Shown one piece after another: positions 51,014 through 59,087 of a stretch of 64,000 nt of DNA. How positions within the stretch are numbered: position 1 is the stretch's first letter; every line of letters begins with the position of its first letter. Under the pieces are notes generated by a model, which saw only the letters and a program-made list of their open reading frames with translations, was not told where the DNA came from and ran no database searches. Both the position numbers and the translations under genes were made by a program. Source of the DNA: Chitinophagaceae bacterium (GTDB lineage Bacteria; Bacteroidota; Bacteroidia; Chitinophagales; Chitinophagaceae); contig JAFKGR010000002.1 in assembly GCA_017307735.1 (NCBI GenBank), positions 310,001 to 374,000 of the forward strand. Reading direction: 5' to 3'.

Positions 51014-51859
51014 TTAATTACAACATCCCGGAGCACATCCACATTCTCTTTCTGAAGTTTTTTCTGCATAAACAGTAATACTAAAAATTCCCGCGTCTGA
51101 GTTTTTAAAAGATGCGATTTCATCTGCAGATAAATAATTACTTAAAATATCATCCGGAACAACGATTGTTTTTTCTTTCTGAATCATAATGTTTGTGAAT
51201 CCGTTTGATTCTATCAATTCCAGGTAGGTTTGTTTTTGAATAGCACCTGAAACACAGCCTGCATACATCTCAGCAGCATTTTGAATGTTTGCAGGAAGAT
51301 CGCCAACTAACACAATGTCAGAAATACTGAAATGGCCACCTGGCTTCAATACCCTGAAGATTTCTTTAAAAACTCCTGATTTATTTGGAACGAGGTTTAA
51401 AACACAATTGCTTACAATTACATCGGCAACATTAGAAGTAACCGGCATTTTTTCGATGTCGCCCTGACGGAATTCGACATTGTTTAATCCCCTTAATTCG
51501 GCATTGCTTCTCGCTTTTTCAATCATCGCAGGTGTAAAATCAATTCCTATCACTTTTCCTTTCTCGCCGGTTTCATAGCGGGCAACAAAAGCATCATTGC
51601 CCGCGCCGCTTCCCAGATCAATTACTACATCTTTTTTTTTAATTTTTGCAAATTGTGTCGGCAATCCACATCCCAAACCAAGATCTGCATCGGGATTGTA
51701 ACCTTCCAAATGCTTATAATCTTCAGACATGATGTTGTACACTTCATCACTACAACAGCCGGAGCCGCAGCAGGATGATTGATTCGTTTCTTTGTCCTGT
51801 AAAGCAATCTCTGAATATTTTTGCTTTACGATTTCTTTTAGACCATTTTCGTTTTCCAT
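51014..51859 (-). CDS. arsM: arsenite S-adenosylmethionine methyltransferase ArsM
   Basis: A 281-residue SAM methyltransferase. The SAM site is VVIDLGSGAGNDAF and the neighbouring acidic IGIDFTPAMIEKAR. Conserved As(III)-binding cysteines are present in LGLGCGLPTQ, VSNCVLNLV and MYAGCVSGA. Extra Cys clusters occur at both ends (SSCCGSGCCSD and ECGCAPGCC), which may hold As(III). It converts As(III) to methylated forms. It lies 54 nt downstream of arsR, with a copy of the ArsR box (51888-51895) between them, and 14 nt before the arsN1-like gene. Confidence 0.95.
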   Translation of the reverse strand: MENENGLKEIVKQKYSEIALQDKETNQSSCCGSGCCSDEVYNIMSEDYKHLEGYNPDADLGLGCGLPTQFAKIKKKDVVIDLGSGAGNDAFVARYETGEKGKVIGIDFTPAMIEKARSNAELRGLNNVEFRQGDIEKMPVTSNVADVIVSNCVLNLVPNKSGVFKEIFRVLKPGGHFSISDIVLVGDLPANIQNAAEMYAGCVSGAIQKQTYLELIESNGFTNIMIQKEKTIVVPDDILSNYLSADEIASFKNSDAGIFSITVYAEKTSERECGCAPGCCN

Positions 51860-51887
51860 TATTTTATGTTTTTATTATTATCGGAAT

Positions 51888-51895
51888 ATTACGAT
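51888..51895. promoter_or_regulatory. ATTACGAT box between arsR and arsM
   Basis: The same ATTACGAT, followed at similar distance by TATTTGCA, occurs over the arsR promoter (52267-52274, followed by TATTTACA). Two matching sites in one operon suggest binding by its ArsR protein. The sequence is short, so chance cannot be excluded. Confidence 0.45.
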
Positions 51896-51913
51896 TAGTA
51901 TTTGCAAAAAAAA

Positions 51914-52243
51914 TCAGCAACACTGGTTTGTTCCTTTGTAAGAATCAAAAAGCTGATTAAGTCTTTCTTTTGCTACCTTCCATTCCTTTTCATCAATACA
52001 GTAACAAACAGTTGCTCCATCAATGTCACCCTTTATTAATCCTGCCTGCTTTAATTCCTTCAAATGCTGTGAAACGGTGCTTTGTGACAAGGGAAGTTCG
52101 TCCACAATGTCACCACAAATACACGCTTGCTTTTTTATTAATAAATTAAGAATAGCGACTCGTGCCGGATGGGCAAGCGCTTTGGCGTAATTGGCAATCC
52201 GGTTATCCTTTAGTGTAAATTCTTCTGATTTTGTTGCCCCCAT
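51914..52243 (-). CDS. arsR: ArsR-family arsenic-responsive repressor
   Basis: A 109-residue winged-helix protein: [17 protein letters not shown], then CICGDIV with the Cys pair of As(III)-sensing Ars[20 protein letters not shown] (recognition helix) and GATVCYCID (wing). Further cysteines end the protein (NQCC). It heads the ars operon. Its promoter (52263-52293) matches the Bacteroidota consensus and overlaps an ATTACGAT box that fits an autoregulatory site. Confidence 0.93.
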   Translation of the reverse strand: MGATKSEEFTLKDNRIANYAKALAHPARVAILNLLIKKQACICGDIVDELPLSQSTVSQHLKELKQAGLIKGDIDGATVCYCIDEKEWKVAKERLNQLFDSYKGTNQCC

Positions 52244-52262
52244 GTTGTTTCTTTATTAATCG

Positions 52263-52293
52263 CAAAATTACGATGTAATATTTACAGCACAAA
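52263..52293 (-). promoter_or_regulatory. ars operon promoter with ArsR box
   Basis: On the minus strand, TTTG (52293-52290), 19 nt, then TAATTTTG (52270-52263) give a full match to the -33/-7 consensus. The ArsR box ATTACGAT (52267-52274) overlaps the -7 element. The arsR ATG follows 19 nt later. Confidence 0.7.
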
Positions 52294-52482
52294 CATTTTT
52301 AAAATAATTTTGAAATAATTTTTTTAAGAGGCCTCAGTTATCATAATTCTTAATAAATTAATTATCATTTTGAACTAAATGCATTTTGAAAGAAAAATAT
52401 AAATCCCGATTAATTATTCGGTTTACTGTTTTATGATAATAGAAAAAAGCTATATCCAATTTCTTTGTTGAGACAGTTAAAT

Positions 52483-53160
52483 TTATTTTGCTTTTTTTAA
52501 GTTTTCAATTTTCCACAATGAATAATTAAGTTTATAAAATATCTTAAATACCAGGCAATACTCTTCAATTATTTTATCGATACTGAAATCTGTTGTCCAG
52601 GTAACCTGAAGTTGGCCTAAATTTCCAATTTCATTATTCTCTGCTATACCAATAAAATATTTTCTAAAGATTCTAAATATTGTTCCTTTATTAGTTTGAA
52701 AAAGTTCAGGATATTTACTTTTTACTGACTTTCCAAAATGCTCACTTTCCACTAATTCAAATTCTCCATACTGTGAAAGATTCAAAAAATCTATCCAAAA
52801 AGTATCAGCCATATTCTTAAGATTTTTGGAATGCCGGAAATAGGTGCTCAAATAAACTCCCTTTTCTCCAAGTCCTAAATAATAAGAAGATTTTGTCTTT
52901 TTGGAGTTTATAATTAATTCAGGGCCATAAAAATTTTCTGAAAATTTATCACTTTCAAAATCATCTTTAAAATTTCCAAATTCCAGTGCCATTTCAAAAA
53001 TTTTAAAAAATACATTAACTACTTCATAAAGTAATTTAATTTTATCTTCCCCTGAAAGCTTCTCAGAATATGGCGCTTTGCGATAAGAATTTATAAGATT
53101 TGTCCAAGTATCAAAATATTCAGACTGATTTGTGATTATTTTCTTTAAACGATTTTCCAT
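52483..53160 (-). CDS. hypothetical protein, 225 aa, unknown cargo
   Basis: A very AT-rich gene (many TTT/AAA codons) for a soluble, aromatic-rich helical protein with no signal peptide, membrane helix or catalytic motif that I recognise. It contains the segment YYLGLGEKGVYLSTYFRHSKN and ends with the charged helix WKIENLKKAK. It stands between the ars operon and the structured non-coding region. Its base composition is more extreme than the neighbours', which suggests a separate acquisition. The function is unknown. Confidence 0.65.
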   Translation of the reverse strand: MENRLKKIITNQSEYFDTWTNLINSYRKAPYSEKLSGEDKIKLLYEVVNVFFKIFEMALEFGNFKDDFESDKFSENFYGPELIINSKKTKSSYYLGLGEKGVYLSTYFRHSKNLKNMADTFWIDFLNLSQYGEFELVESEHFGKSVKSKYPELFQTNKGTIFRIFRKYFIGIAENNEIGNLGQLQVTWTTDFSIDKIIEEYCLVFKIFYKLNYSLWKIENLKKAK

Positions 53161-53249
53161 AATTAATCTTTATAAAGCTACTACCAAAGCGAGGAAACAA
53201 ATGTAATTATCAGAAAAATCAGAAAGATAAACTAATAGCTTTTAGTGAC

Positions 53250-53309
53250 ATAGCAGTACTCCCGCTTTATTCTATAAAAATGGGAAAATATTGTCGGGAG
53301 AACTGCTAT
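53250..53309. repeat. 14-bp inverted repeat (hairpin)
   Basis: ATAGCAGT-A-CTCCCG (53250-53264) pairs with CGGGAG-A-ACTGCTAT (53295-53309), interrupted only by an A/A mismatch, around a 30-nt A/T-rich loop. It lies downstream of the 225-aa gene's start region and next to the GC-rich structured segment. Confidence 0.6.
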
Positions 53310-53474
53310 GAATTGAAAGTAACGGATGTATTGAGATTGACTCGTTCCTCACCAAACACAATACAAGATTCATAAATGAAAAGACATTCGCACCACATCC
53401 TTCATTCTTTCGGAAGAGGTGCTTGTAAAGAGTATTGTGTACCCAGCTTTTTCGCTCCTTCCTTCGATGCAGTC

Positions 53475-53569
53475 TAGCCGTTTCCATTCGCCGGCTAATA
53501 CCACAACAGTATGGCAGCCTTTTATCCGTACTCAAATGCCTCCCATTAAAAGGCTGGCACATACCTGTT
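53475..53569. ncRNA. GC-rich structured segment with long stem-loop
   Basis: The strongest element (53505-53569) has a left arm AACAG-TATG-G-CAGCCTTTTA and a right arm TAAAAGGCTG-GCA-CATAC-CTGTT, about 19 pairs with small bulges around a 22-nt loop. A second stem TAGCCG/CGGCTA (53475-53480 / 53492-53497) precedes it. The strand of any transcript is unclear. No known RNA family is recognised. Confidence 0.45.
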
Positions 53570-53791
53570 CTCCAAAAGCTCATTTCAACGAGGCGTGCTC
53601 TCAGTCATTTGCTTCAAAGCAGGATACATTGATTGATTAAAAATATAAAGACTTTTAATGTTTAATTACTACCGAACATTGAAAGTGGTTTGAGAATGAT
53701 ACAATGATAAAATGCTTTTGATTCTTTTATAAATTTTCTTTTGAAGGCACGATGGCTTGAGATTGAAAAAGAAATAAAACTTTTCCCGCAT

Positions 53792-54082
53792 TTATTTTCC
53801 TGCACTCAAAGAATTAAGTTTTTCACTTAGCTCTGTCAGTCCTGCTTTTGTTAAGCAATCGTCCGCAAAAGTGTGCAGTTCCTGTAATGTTTCTTGTGGT
53901 ACACTTCCAAGTAAGTTGGCGGATTTGTCATCATCCTTTGGATTTAATCCGCGTTTAATAACACTATTCAGAAGTAATACATTTTTGCGTGAGATTTTCA
54001 TATCAATCTTCACAGTTTCATTCATACCAGGGATACTTAATATAGTATCGTACACTTTGGCTACATCATTTGTTGTAAGCAT
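53792..54082 (-). CDS. small conserved-type protein of the mobilisation region (96 aa)
   Basis: A 96-residue soluble helical protein with an ATG start (MLTTNDVAKVYDTILSIPGM), a KISRKNVLLLNSVIKRGL middle and a LSEKLNSLSAGK end. It has no membrane segment. It is divergent from the primase-like gene (156 nt apart) at the beginning of the mobilisation module. The LLLNSVIKRGL segment suggests helix-helix contact or DNA association, but no family assignment is possible by eye. Confidence 0.65.
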   Translation of the reverse strand: MLTTNDVAKVYDTILSIPGMNETVKIDMKISRKNVLLLNSVIKRGLNPKDDDKSANLLGSVPQETLQELHTFADDCLTKAGLTELSEKLNSLSAGK

Positions 54083-54238
54083 ATCTACACCTTTTAAATT
54101 GTTTAAAAATCGGATAACAAAAATAGAGACCGATGATTAGAATATCCTCATTAAAATATGATGAGGATAGGTTGAACCAAAACCTGAAGTTTAACTTCGC
54201 ATCTGTTAATCTGATTGTGAAATTGAAAATGTGTAGTT

Positions 54239-55138
54239 ATGGATTTCAGGAAACAACAAAGAGTTTCTTTACAGCAGGCTAGAGAAATGGACATGGTAGA
54301 TTACCTAACGAAGTTAGGTTACAAACCAGCAAAAGTCAGGAACAATGATTATTGGTATGTATCACCTTTACGTGATGAAAAAACACCTTCTTTTAAAGTC
54401 AACCGAAAACTAAACAGATGGTATGACCATGGCTTAGGCAAAGGTGGTAATCTTATTGATTTTGCTATCCTGCATCAAAATTGTACCATAGGCGAATTTC
54501 TGCAAAAACTCAATGGCGATTTTTCTTTTCATCAGCCCATTTTTCATCAACCGAATGAATTGAAAACTGAAAAGAAGTTAAACGTTCTGCAGGAGTTTTC
54601 AATCAGTTCATTTGCATTACTACGATACCTGGAACAAAGACGGATACCTATCAACGTTGCTGATCAGTTTTGCAGAGAAATCCGATACGAGTTAAATGAC
54701 AAAATATATTATGGTATAGGATTTAAAAACGATTCGGGAGGCTATGAAATACGAAACCCTTATTTTAAAACAAGTAGTTCTCCAAAGGACATTACTACAA
54801 TCAAAAATAAAGCGAAAGAAGCTGTCGTCTTTGAAGGATTTTTTGACTTCCTTTCCTTCATCGCTATTCATAAAAATCAGCCTGCAACTGAAAGCAATTT
54901 TGTAATCCTGAATTCTGTTTCCTTCTTTGAAAAAGCCCGTCCTTTTATGGAGCAGCATGAAATAATTCGATTGTATTTAGATAGAGATACAACCGGTCAA
55001 AATTACAGTCATTATGCTTTGTCTTTAAGCAATAAATACAAGGATGAAAGCAAGTTGTATGAACATCACAAAGATTTTAATGATTGGATGATGAACATTG
55101 GAAAATGTCAGAAGAAAAATTTAGACCAGAAGCTTTAA
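54239..55138 (+). CDS. primase-like CHC2/Toprim protein without zinc ligands
   Basis: A 299-residue protein. Residues about 15-80 follow the CHC2 zinc-ribbon plan (YWYVSPLRDEKTPSFKVN, then WYDHGLGKGGNLIDF), but the Cys/His ligands are replaced. Residues about 190-275 form a Toprim domain: AVVFEGFFDFLSF (catalytic Glu) and LYLDRDTTGQ (DxD). This is the usual form of primase-like proteins on Bacteroidota mobile elements, which may prime the transferred strand. It precedes the candidate oriT and the mob genes on the same strand. Confidence 0.85.
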   Translation: MDFRKQQRVSLQQAREMDMVDYLTKLGYKPAKVRNNDYWYVSPLRDEKTPSFKVNRKLNRWYDHGLGKGGNLIDFAILHQNCTIGEFLQKLNGDFSFHQPIFHQPNELKTEKKLNVLQEFSISSFALLRYLEQRRIPINVADQFCREIRYELNDKIYYGIGFKNDSGGYEIRNPYFKTSSSPKDITTIKNKAKEAVVFEGFFDFLSFIAIHKNQPATESNFVILNSVSFFEKARPFMEQHEIIRLYLDRDTTGQNYSHYALSLSNKYKDESKLYEHHKDFNDWMMNIGKCQKKNLDQKL

Positions 55139-55239
55139 CAAGTTTGAAGGGCATTGAGAAAAATAAATGTTGAAGAACAGGCTTTTCCAATAGCTGAAAA
55201 AATTGTGTAATGGAAATTAAATTGTCTTTAGAACTTTTG

Positions 55240-55345
55240 AAAGGCTGCCAGATTGCAACTTTTCCGCAATCGGCCAGATGAACGGTTGTTAAACAACCGA
55301 ATCTGGCTGCCTATCACTCGGAACTCGTGGGCAGGGCGTCTGAAA
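55240..55345. other. candidate origin of transfer (oriT)
   Basis: Directly upstream of mobA lies a cluster of inverted repeats: GGCTGCCAGATT (55243-55254) with AATCTGGCTGCC (55300-55311, one mismatch), GATTGC/GCAATC (55251-55256 / 55266-55271), and CGGTTGTT-A-AACAACCG (55283-55299). A GC-rich segment (GTGGGCAGGGCGTCTG, about 55327-55342) follows. Such structure between primase and relaxosome genes is where oriT is expected. The nick site cannot be placed from sequence alone. Confidence 0.55.
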
Positions 55346-55382
55346 TGAATTATGAATTTGAAAAAGTGAAAAATGATCAGTG

Positions 55383-55772
55383 ATGGAAAGAAAAAATTCA
55401 AACAGAACACGCATCATCGGGCTGCGTTTAACGTTCGATGAATACAGAAAAATTGAGAAGAAATGGAAGGCTTCAACCTGTCGTAAGTTAAGCGAATATG
55501 TACGGCGCAGCCTATTTGAAAAGCCTATTGTAACGACCTACCGCAATAGCTCACAGGATGACTTAATGACAGAGCTTACAAAGTTGCGAAATGAGTTAAA
55601 CGCTGTTGGAAACAACTTCAACCAGGTTGTTAAAAAGCTGCATACGCTTCAGCAAATAGCTGAATTTAAGAGCTGGTTAATCGCTTATGAAGTGGAGAAA
55701 AAAATCCTTCAAAATAAGCTGGATGAAGTTAGAAACAACATCAAAAAAATGCTGGAAATATGGTTACGGTAA
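55383..55772 (+). CDS. mobA: MobA-like relaxosome accessory protein (MobC/RHH type)
   Basis: A 129-residue DNA-binding accessory protein. The N-terminal ribbon-helix-helix-like part is NRTRIIGLRLTFDEYRKIEKKW, CRKLSEYVRRSLFEKP, followed by the family's LTKLRNELNAVGNNFNQVVKKLH and a coiled-coil tail. It assists the relaxase at oriT. The ATG at 55383 is given; a GTG one codon upstream is possible. The gene overlaps the relaxase start by 13 nt. Confidence 0.88.
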   Translation: MERKNSNRTRIIGLRLTFDEYRKIEKKWKASTCRKLSEYVRRSLFEKPIVTTYRNSSQDDLMTELTKLRNELNAVGNNFNQVVKKLHTLQQIAEFKSWLIAYEVEKKILQNKLDEVRNNIKKMLEIWLR

Positions 55773-57067
55773 TCAAAGTAAGCCACTCCATGCACCGTAT
55801 TTTCAACTACAATGAGAACAAGGTAAAAGAAGGCGTAGCTGAGTGTATCGGTGCAGAAAATTTTCCGCTGAACGCGGAAGAAATGAGCCTCAAAATAAAG
55901 CTTAATTATTTGTTGAAGCGGATGAAATTGAACGAGAATGTAAAGCGAAACAGCGTACATATTTCACTCAATTTTGACCCCTCGGAAAAAGATTTATCCA
56001 AAGAAAAACTAATGGAAATTGCGGGAGTTTATATGCAAAAATTAGGCTTTGGTGAACAGCCTTATCTTATCTATCAACACCACGATGCCGGGCATCCGCA
56101 CCTGCATTTGGTAACCACCAATATACAGGCGAACGGTAAGCGGATTGATCTGCATCACCTGGGCATTCGCAAGTCAGAACCGGCACGTAAAGAAATTGAA
56201 AAAATGTTTGGACTGATAGAAGCAGAAAACCATCAAAGACTTCAGCCTTTCCAATTAAAACCGGTTGATGCAAGGAAGGTTCAGTATGGCCGTACAGAAA
56301 CCAAAAGAGCCGTGACTAATGTACTCGATGTAGTATTGGATAAATACCATTATACCAGTCTGCCAGAACTGAATGCCGTACTTAAACAATACAATATACT
56401 GGCAGACAGAGGCAGTGAAAATTCAAAAATTTTTAAGGGCGGTGGATTGGTTTACCGCATTTTAGATGAGGATGGAAAACCAATTGGAGTGCCTATAAAA
56501 GCGAGTGATTTTTACCAGAAACCCACGCTGAAGTTTTTGGAGGAAAAATATGCACCGAATGAGGCGAAACGCCAACCTTTTAAAAGCCGCATCAGGAACG
56601 AAATAGACAAGGCATTCATCGGTAAAACACTCGCTATGGATGAATTGCTGAAGCAACTCGAAAAGAAAGGTATATACACCAGCCTCCGCAGGAGCGATGC
56701 GGGTTTAATATACGGGATAACCTTTGTGGACCATCAGACCAAATGCGTCTTCAACGGCAGCACTGTAGGTAAGCAGTATAGTGCAAAAGCCATTCAGGAA
56801 AGATGCCAGGCCAAAGAAACGATTAAGCCTGATTTACAATCGGAATCTATCAAAAGAACAGAAGATATTTCACTGCCAGTATATAATAAAACACTGAATA
56901 CTTCTAATGTTGCCATCGAGCATATTACCACTTCCATTACGGCAAACGGTGACAACCTTATACAAACACTCATGCAGCCCGAACAGGCGGCAGACTATAT
57001 CCCGAACCAACTAAAGAAAAAAGGCAAAAAGAAGAGAAAGAAAAGAAATATTTCCAATAACCAATAA
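55760..57067 (+). CDS. mobB: MobB relaxase (MOBP-type, relaxase/mobilisation nuclease domain)
   Basis: A 435-residue relaxase that nicks oriT and covalently binds the 5' end. Visible are a catalytic Tyr candidate Y17 in FNYNENKV, and the three-His metal motif HHDAGHPHLHLVTTNI (H112, H114, H116). The C-terminal third is basic, ending in a Lys/Arg-rich tail (KKKGKKKRKKR). It overlaps mobA, and the coupling-protein gene begins 11 nt downstream, so the three are one operon. Confidence 0.93.
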   Translation: MVTVIKVSHSMHRIFNYNENKVKEGVAECIGAENFPLNAEEMSLKIKLNYLLKRMKLNENVKRNSVHISLNFDPSEKDLSKEKLMEIAGVYMQKLGFGEQPYLIYQHHDAGHPHLHLVTTNIQANGKRIDLHHLGIRKSEPARKEIEKMFGLIEAENHQRLQPFQLKPVDARKVQYGRTETKRAVTNVLDVVLDKYHYTSLPELNAVLKQYNILADRGSENSKIFKGGGLVYRILDEDGKPIGVPIKASDFYQKPTLKFLEEKYAPNEAKRQPFKSRIRNEIDKAFIGKTLAMDELLKQLEKKGIYTSLRRSDAGLIYGITFVDHQTKCVFNGSTVGKQYSAKAIQERCQAKETIKPDLQSESIKRTEDISLPVYNKTLNTSNVAIEHITTSITANGDNLIQTLMQPEQAADYIPNQLKKKGKKKRKKRNISNNQ

Positions 57068-57078
57068 AACATAAGATT

Positions 57079-59070
57079 ATGGCTGTACAGACAGGTGAGA
57101 ACGAACAAGCATTGAGAAAAATCCTGGATATGACCAGGCTAATTAGTATCGTTATTTTGGTGATACACTTCTATTATTATTGCTATGCCGCTTTTCTGCA
57201 ATGGGGATTGAGCAGCACGTTCACTGACCGGATTTTGAGCAATATTTATAGGACAGAACTGTTCAATTACTTTACTAAAAGCAAGTTGATTTCATTAGGC
57301 TTTTTGGTAATTTCCTTGTTAGGAGCAAAAGGTCGTAAAGACGAAAAACTAAACCATAAAACAGCCTTTGCCTATATAATTACCGGCTTGTTGTTCTATT
57401 TCTTCAGCTACCTATCCCTGTTGCTAAAATTGCCTGTACAGGAAAAGGCGATGGTTTATATCTGCATTACTTCCATTGGCTTTTTACTGGTGCTTTCAGG
57501 CGGCACACTGCTTTCCCGTATCATTAAAAGCAAGCTCAATAATAAGGACATTTTCAACAAAGAAAATGAAACCTTTCCCCAGGAAGAACGCCTCTTGGAA
57601 AATGAATATTCCATCAACCTTTCTGCACGGTATCAATTAAAAAATAAAGCACGAAAAAGTTGGATTAATATCATCAATCCTTTTCGTGCTGTGATGGTAT
57701 TGGGAACACCCGGTTCAGGTAAATCTTACTTTGTCATCAGGCACATTATTACACAACATATCCGTAAAGGATTTACCATGTTCGTGTATGATTTTAAGTT
57801 TGACGACCTTTCAAAAATCGCTTACAATACCTGGCTGAAAAACAAACATAGATATGTGAAGCCTCCTGCTTTTTATGTTATCAACTTTGACGACCTAACA
57901 AGGAGCCATAGATGCAATCCATTAGAGCCGTCAGCCATGACAGACATTACTGATGCTGCTGAATCAGCACGTACTATTTTAATGGGATTGAACAGGGAAT
58001 GGATTAAACGGCAGGGTGATTTTTTTGTAGAAAGTCCTATCAATTTTCTTTCTGCCGTAATATGGTATTTAAGGAAGTATAAAGACGGTGAATTTTGCAC
58101 CTTACCACACGTTATAGAGTTGATGCAAGTGGACTATGACAGCCTGTTTACCTTGCTTCGAACAGAAAAAGAAATTGAAGTATTAATTAATCCATTTGTG
58201 AATGCTTATTTGAACGATGTGATGGAACAATTGGAAGGCCAGATAGCATCTGCTAAGGTAGCAATGGCAAGGCTCTCATCCCCGCAATTGTACTATGTTT
58301 TATCCGGCAATGATTTCAATTTGGACATCAATAATCCGGACGACCCAAAGATTGTTTGCATGGGCAACAATCCGCAGAAAATACAGATTTATGGAGCCGT
58401 ACTTTCACTGTATGTAACTCGCCTTGTTAAACAAGTAAATAAAAAAGGAAAACTAAAAAGCAGTTTGGTGTTTGATGAGTTTCCCACTATCTATTTGAAT
58501 AACATGGACAGTCTTATAGCCACAGCAAGGAGCAACAAAGTTGCTACGTGTTTGGGCGTCCAGGATTTCAGCCAGCTTCGCAAAGATTATGGCCGGGAGC
58601 AGGCAGATGTAATCATGAATATTACCGGAAATATTGTAAGCGGCCAGGTTACAGGCGATACCGCCAAACAACTTTCCGAGCGCTTCGGAAAAATTATGCA
58701 GGACAGGGAAAGCTATTCAATCAACAGTGGGGACACATCTATCAGTCGTTCTAAGCAACTGGAAGCCGCTATACCTCCCTCAAAAATATCGGCGTTAAGT
58801 TCAGGCGAGTTTGTGGGCATGGTAGCCGACGACCCTAATAATAAGATAGACCTGAAAGCCTTCCATTGTGAGATTATCAATGACCAGGAAGCACTAAAAA
58901 GAGAAGAAGAAAACTATAAGAATATAGAGGTTATCCGAAAACTGGATAACAGTATGGTACAGCGTAATTATTTCCAGATAAAGCAGGATATACAGGACAT
59001 TATTCAGTCAGAAATGGAAAGGTTGCTTAATGATCCGGGATTAGCTCATTTGGTGATTAAGAAAGGGTAA
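57079..59070 (+). CDS. mobC: MobC type IV coupling protein (TraG/VirD4 family, YWFCY-type N-terminus)
   Basis: A 663-residue membrane ATPase that brings the relaxosome to the transfer channel. Residues 1-145 hold four hydrophobic segments with IHFYYYCYAAF, the YWFCY-domain signature in variant form. Walker A is LGTPGSGKS (208-216), Walker B SSLVFDEFPTIY (about 462-473), and the TraG motif VATCLGVQDFSQLRKDYG follows. The gene ends in convergent orientation to the flavodoxin-like gene. No tra genes follow within the window. Confidence 0.93.
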   Translation: MAVQTGENEQALRKILDMTRLISIVILVIHFYYYCYAAFLQWGLSSTFTDRILSNIYRTELFNYFTKSKLISLGFLVISLLGAKGRKDEKLNHKTAFAYIITGLLFYFFSYLSLLLKLPVQEKAMVYICITSIGFLLVLSGGTLLSRIIKSKLNNKDIFNKENETFPQEERLLENEYSINLSARYQLKNKARKSWINIINPFRAVMVLGTPGSGKSYFVIRHIITQHIRKGFTMFVYDFKFDDLSKIAYNTWLKNKHRYVKPPAFYVINFDDLTRSHRCNPLEPSAMTDITDAAESARTILMGLNREWIKRQGDFFVESPINFLSAVIWYLRKYKDGEFCTLPHVIELMQVDYDSLFTLLRTEKEIEVLINPFVNAYLNDVMEQLEGQIASAKVAMARLSSPQLYYVLSGNDFNLDINNPDDPKIVCMGNNPQKIQIYGAVLSLYVTRLVKQVNKKGKLKSSLVFDEFPTIYLNNMDSLIATARSNKVATCLGVQDFSQLRKDYGREQADVIMNITGNIVSGQVTGDTAKQLSERFGKIMQDRESYSINSGDTSISRSKQLEAAIPPSKISALSSGEFVGMVADDPNNKIDLKAFHCEIINDQEALKREEENYKNIEVIRKLDNSMVQRNYFQIKQDIQDIIQSEMERLLNDPGLAHLVIKKG

Positions 59071-59087
59071 TTTACTGTATCCTCCTT

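Larger units (their letters stand above)
53161..53791. other. 631-nt non-coding stretch with strong secondary structure
   Basis: Frames on both strands here (for example 53272-53583 minus, 53419-53640 plus) have odd composition and cross the hairpins, so they are not accepted as genes. The segment 53395-53640 is clearly richer in GC than its surroundings. It contains the hairpins listed separately and may be a structured RNA or a DNA site of the mobile element. Confidence 0.5.

Noticed and set aside
53272..53583. 103-codon minus-strand frame (begins MSFWRTGMCQPF)
   Set aside because: It spans the strong stem-loop and GC-rich segment, has an unnatural mix of Arg, Cys and His without any domain, and competes with equally long frames on the other strand. 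Structure of the nucleic acid explains the region better.
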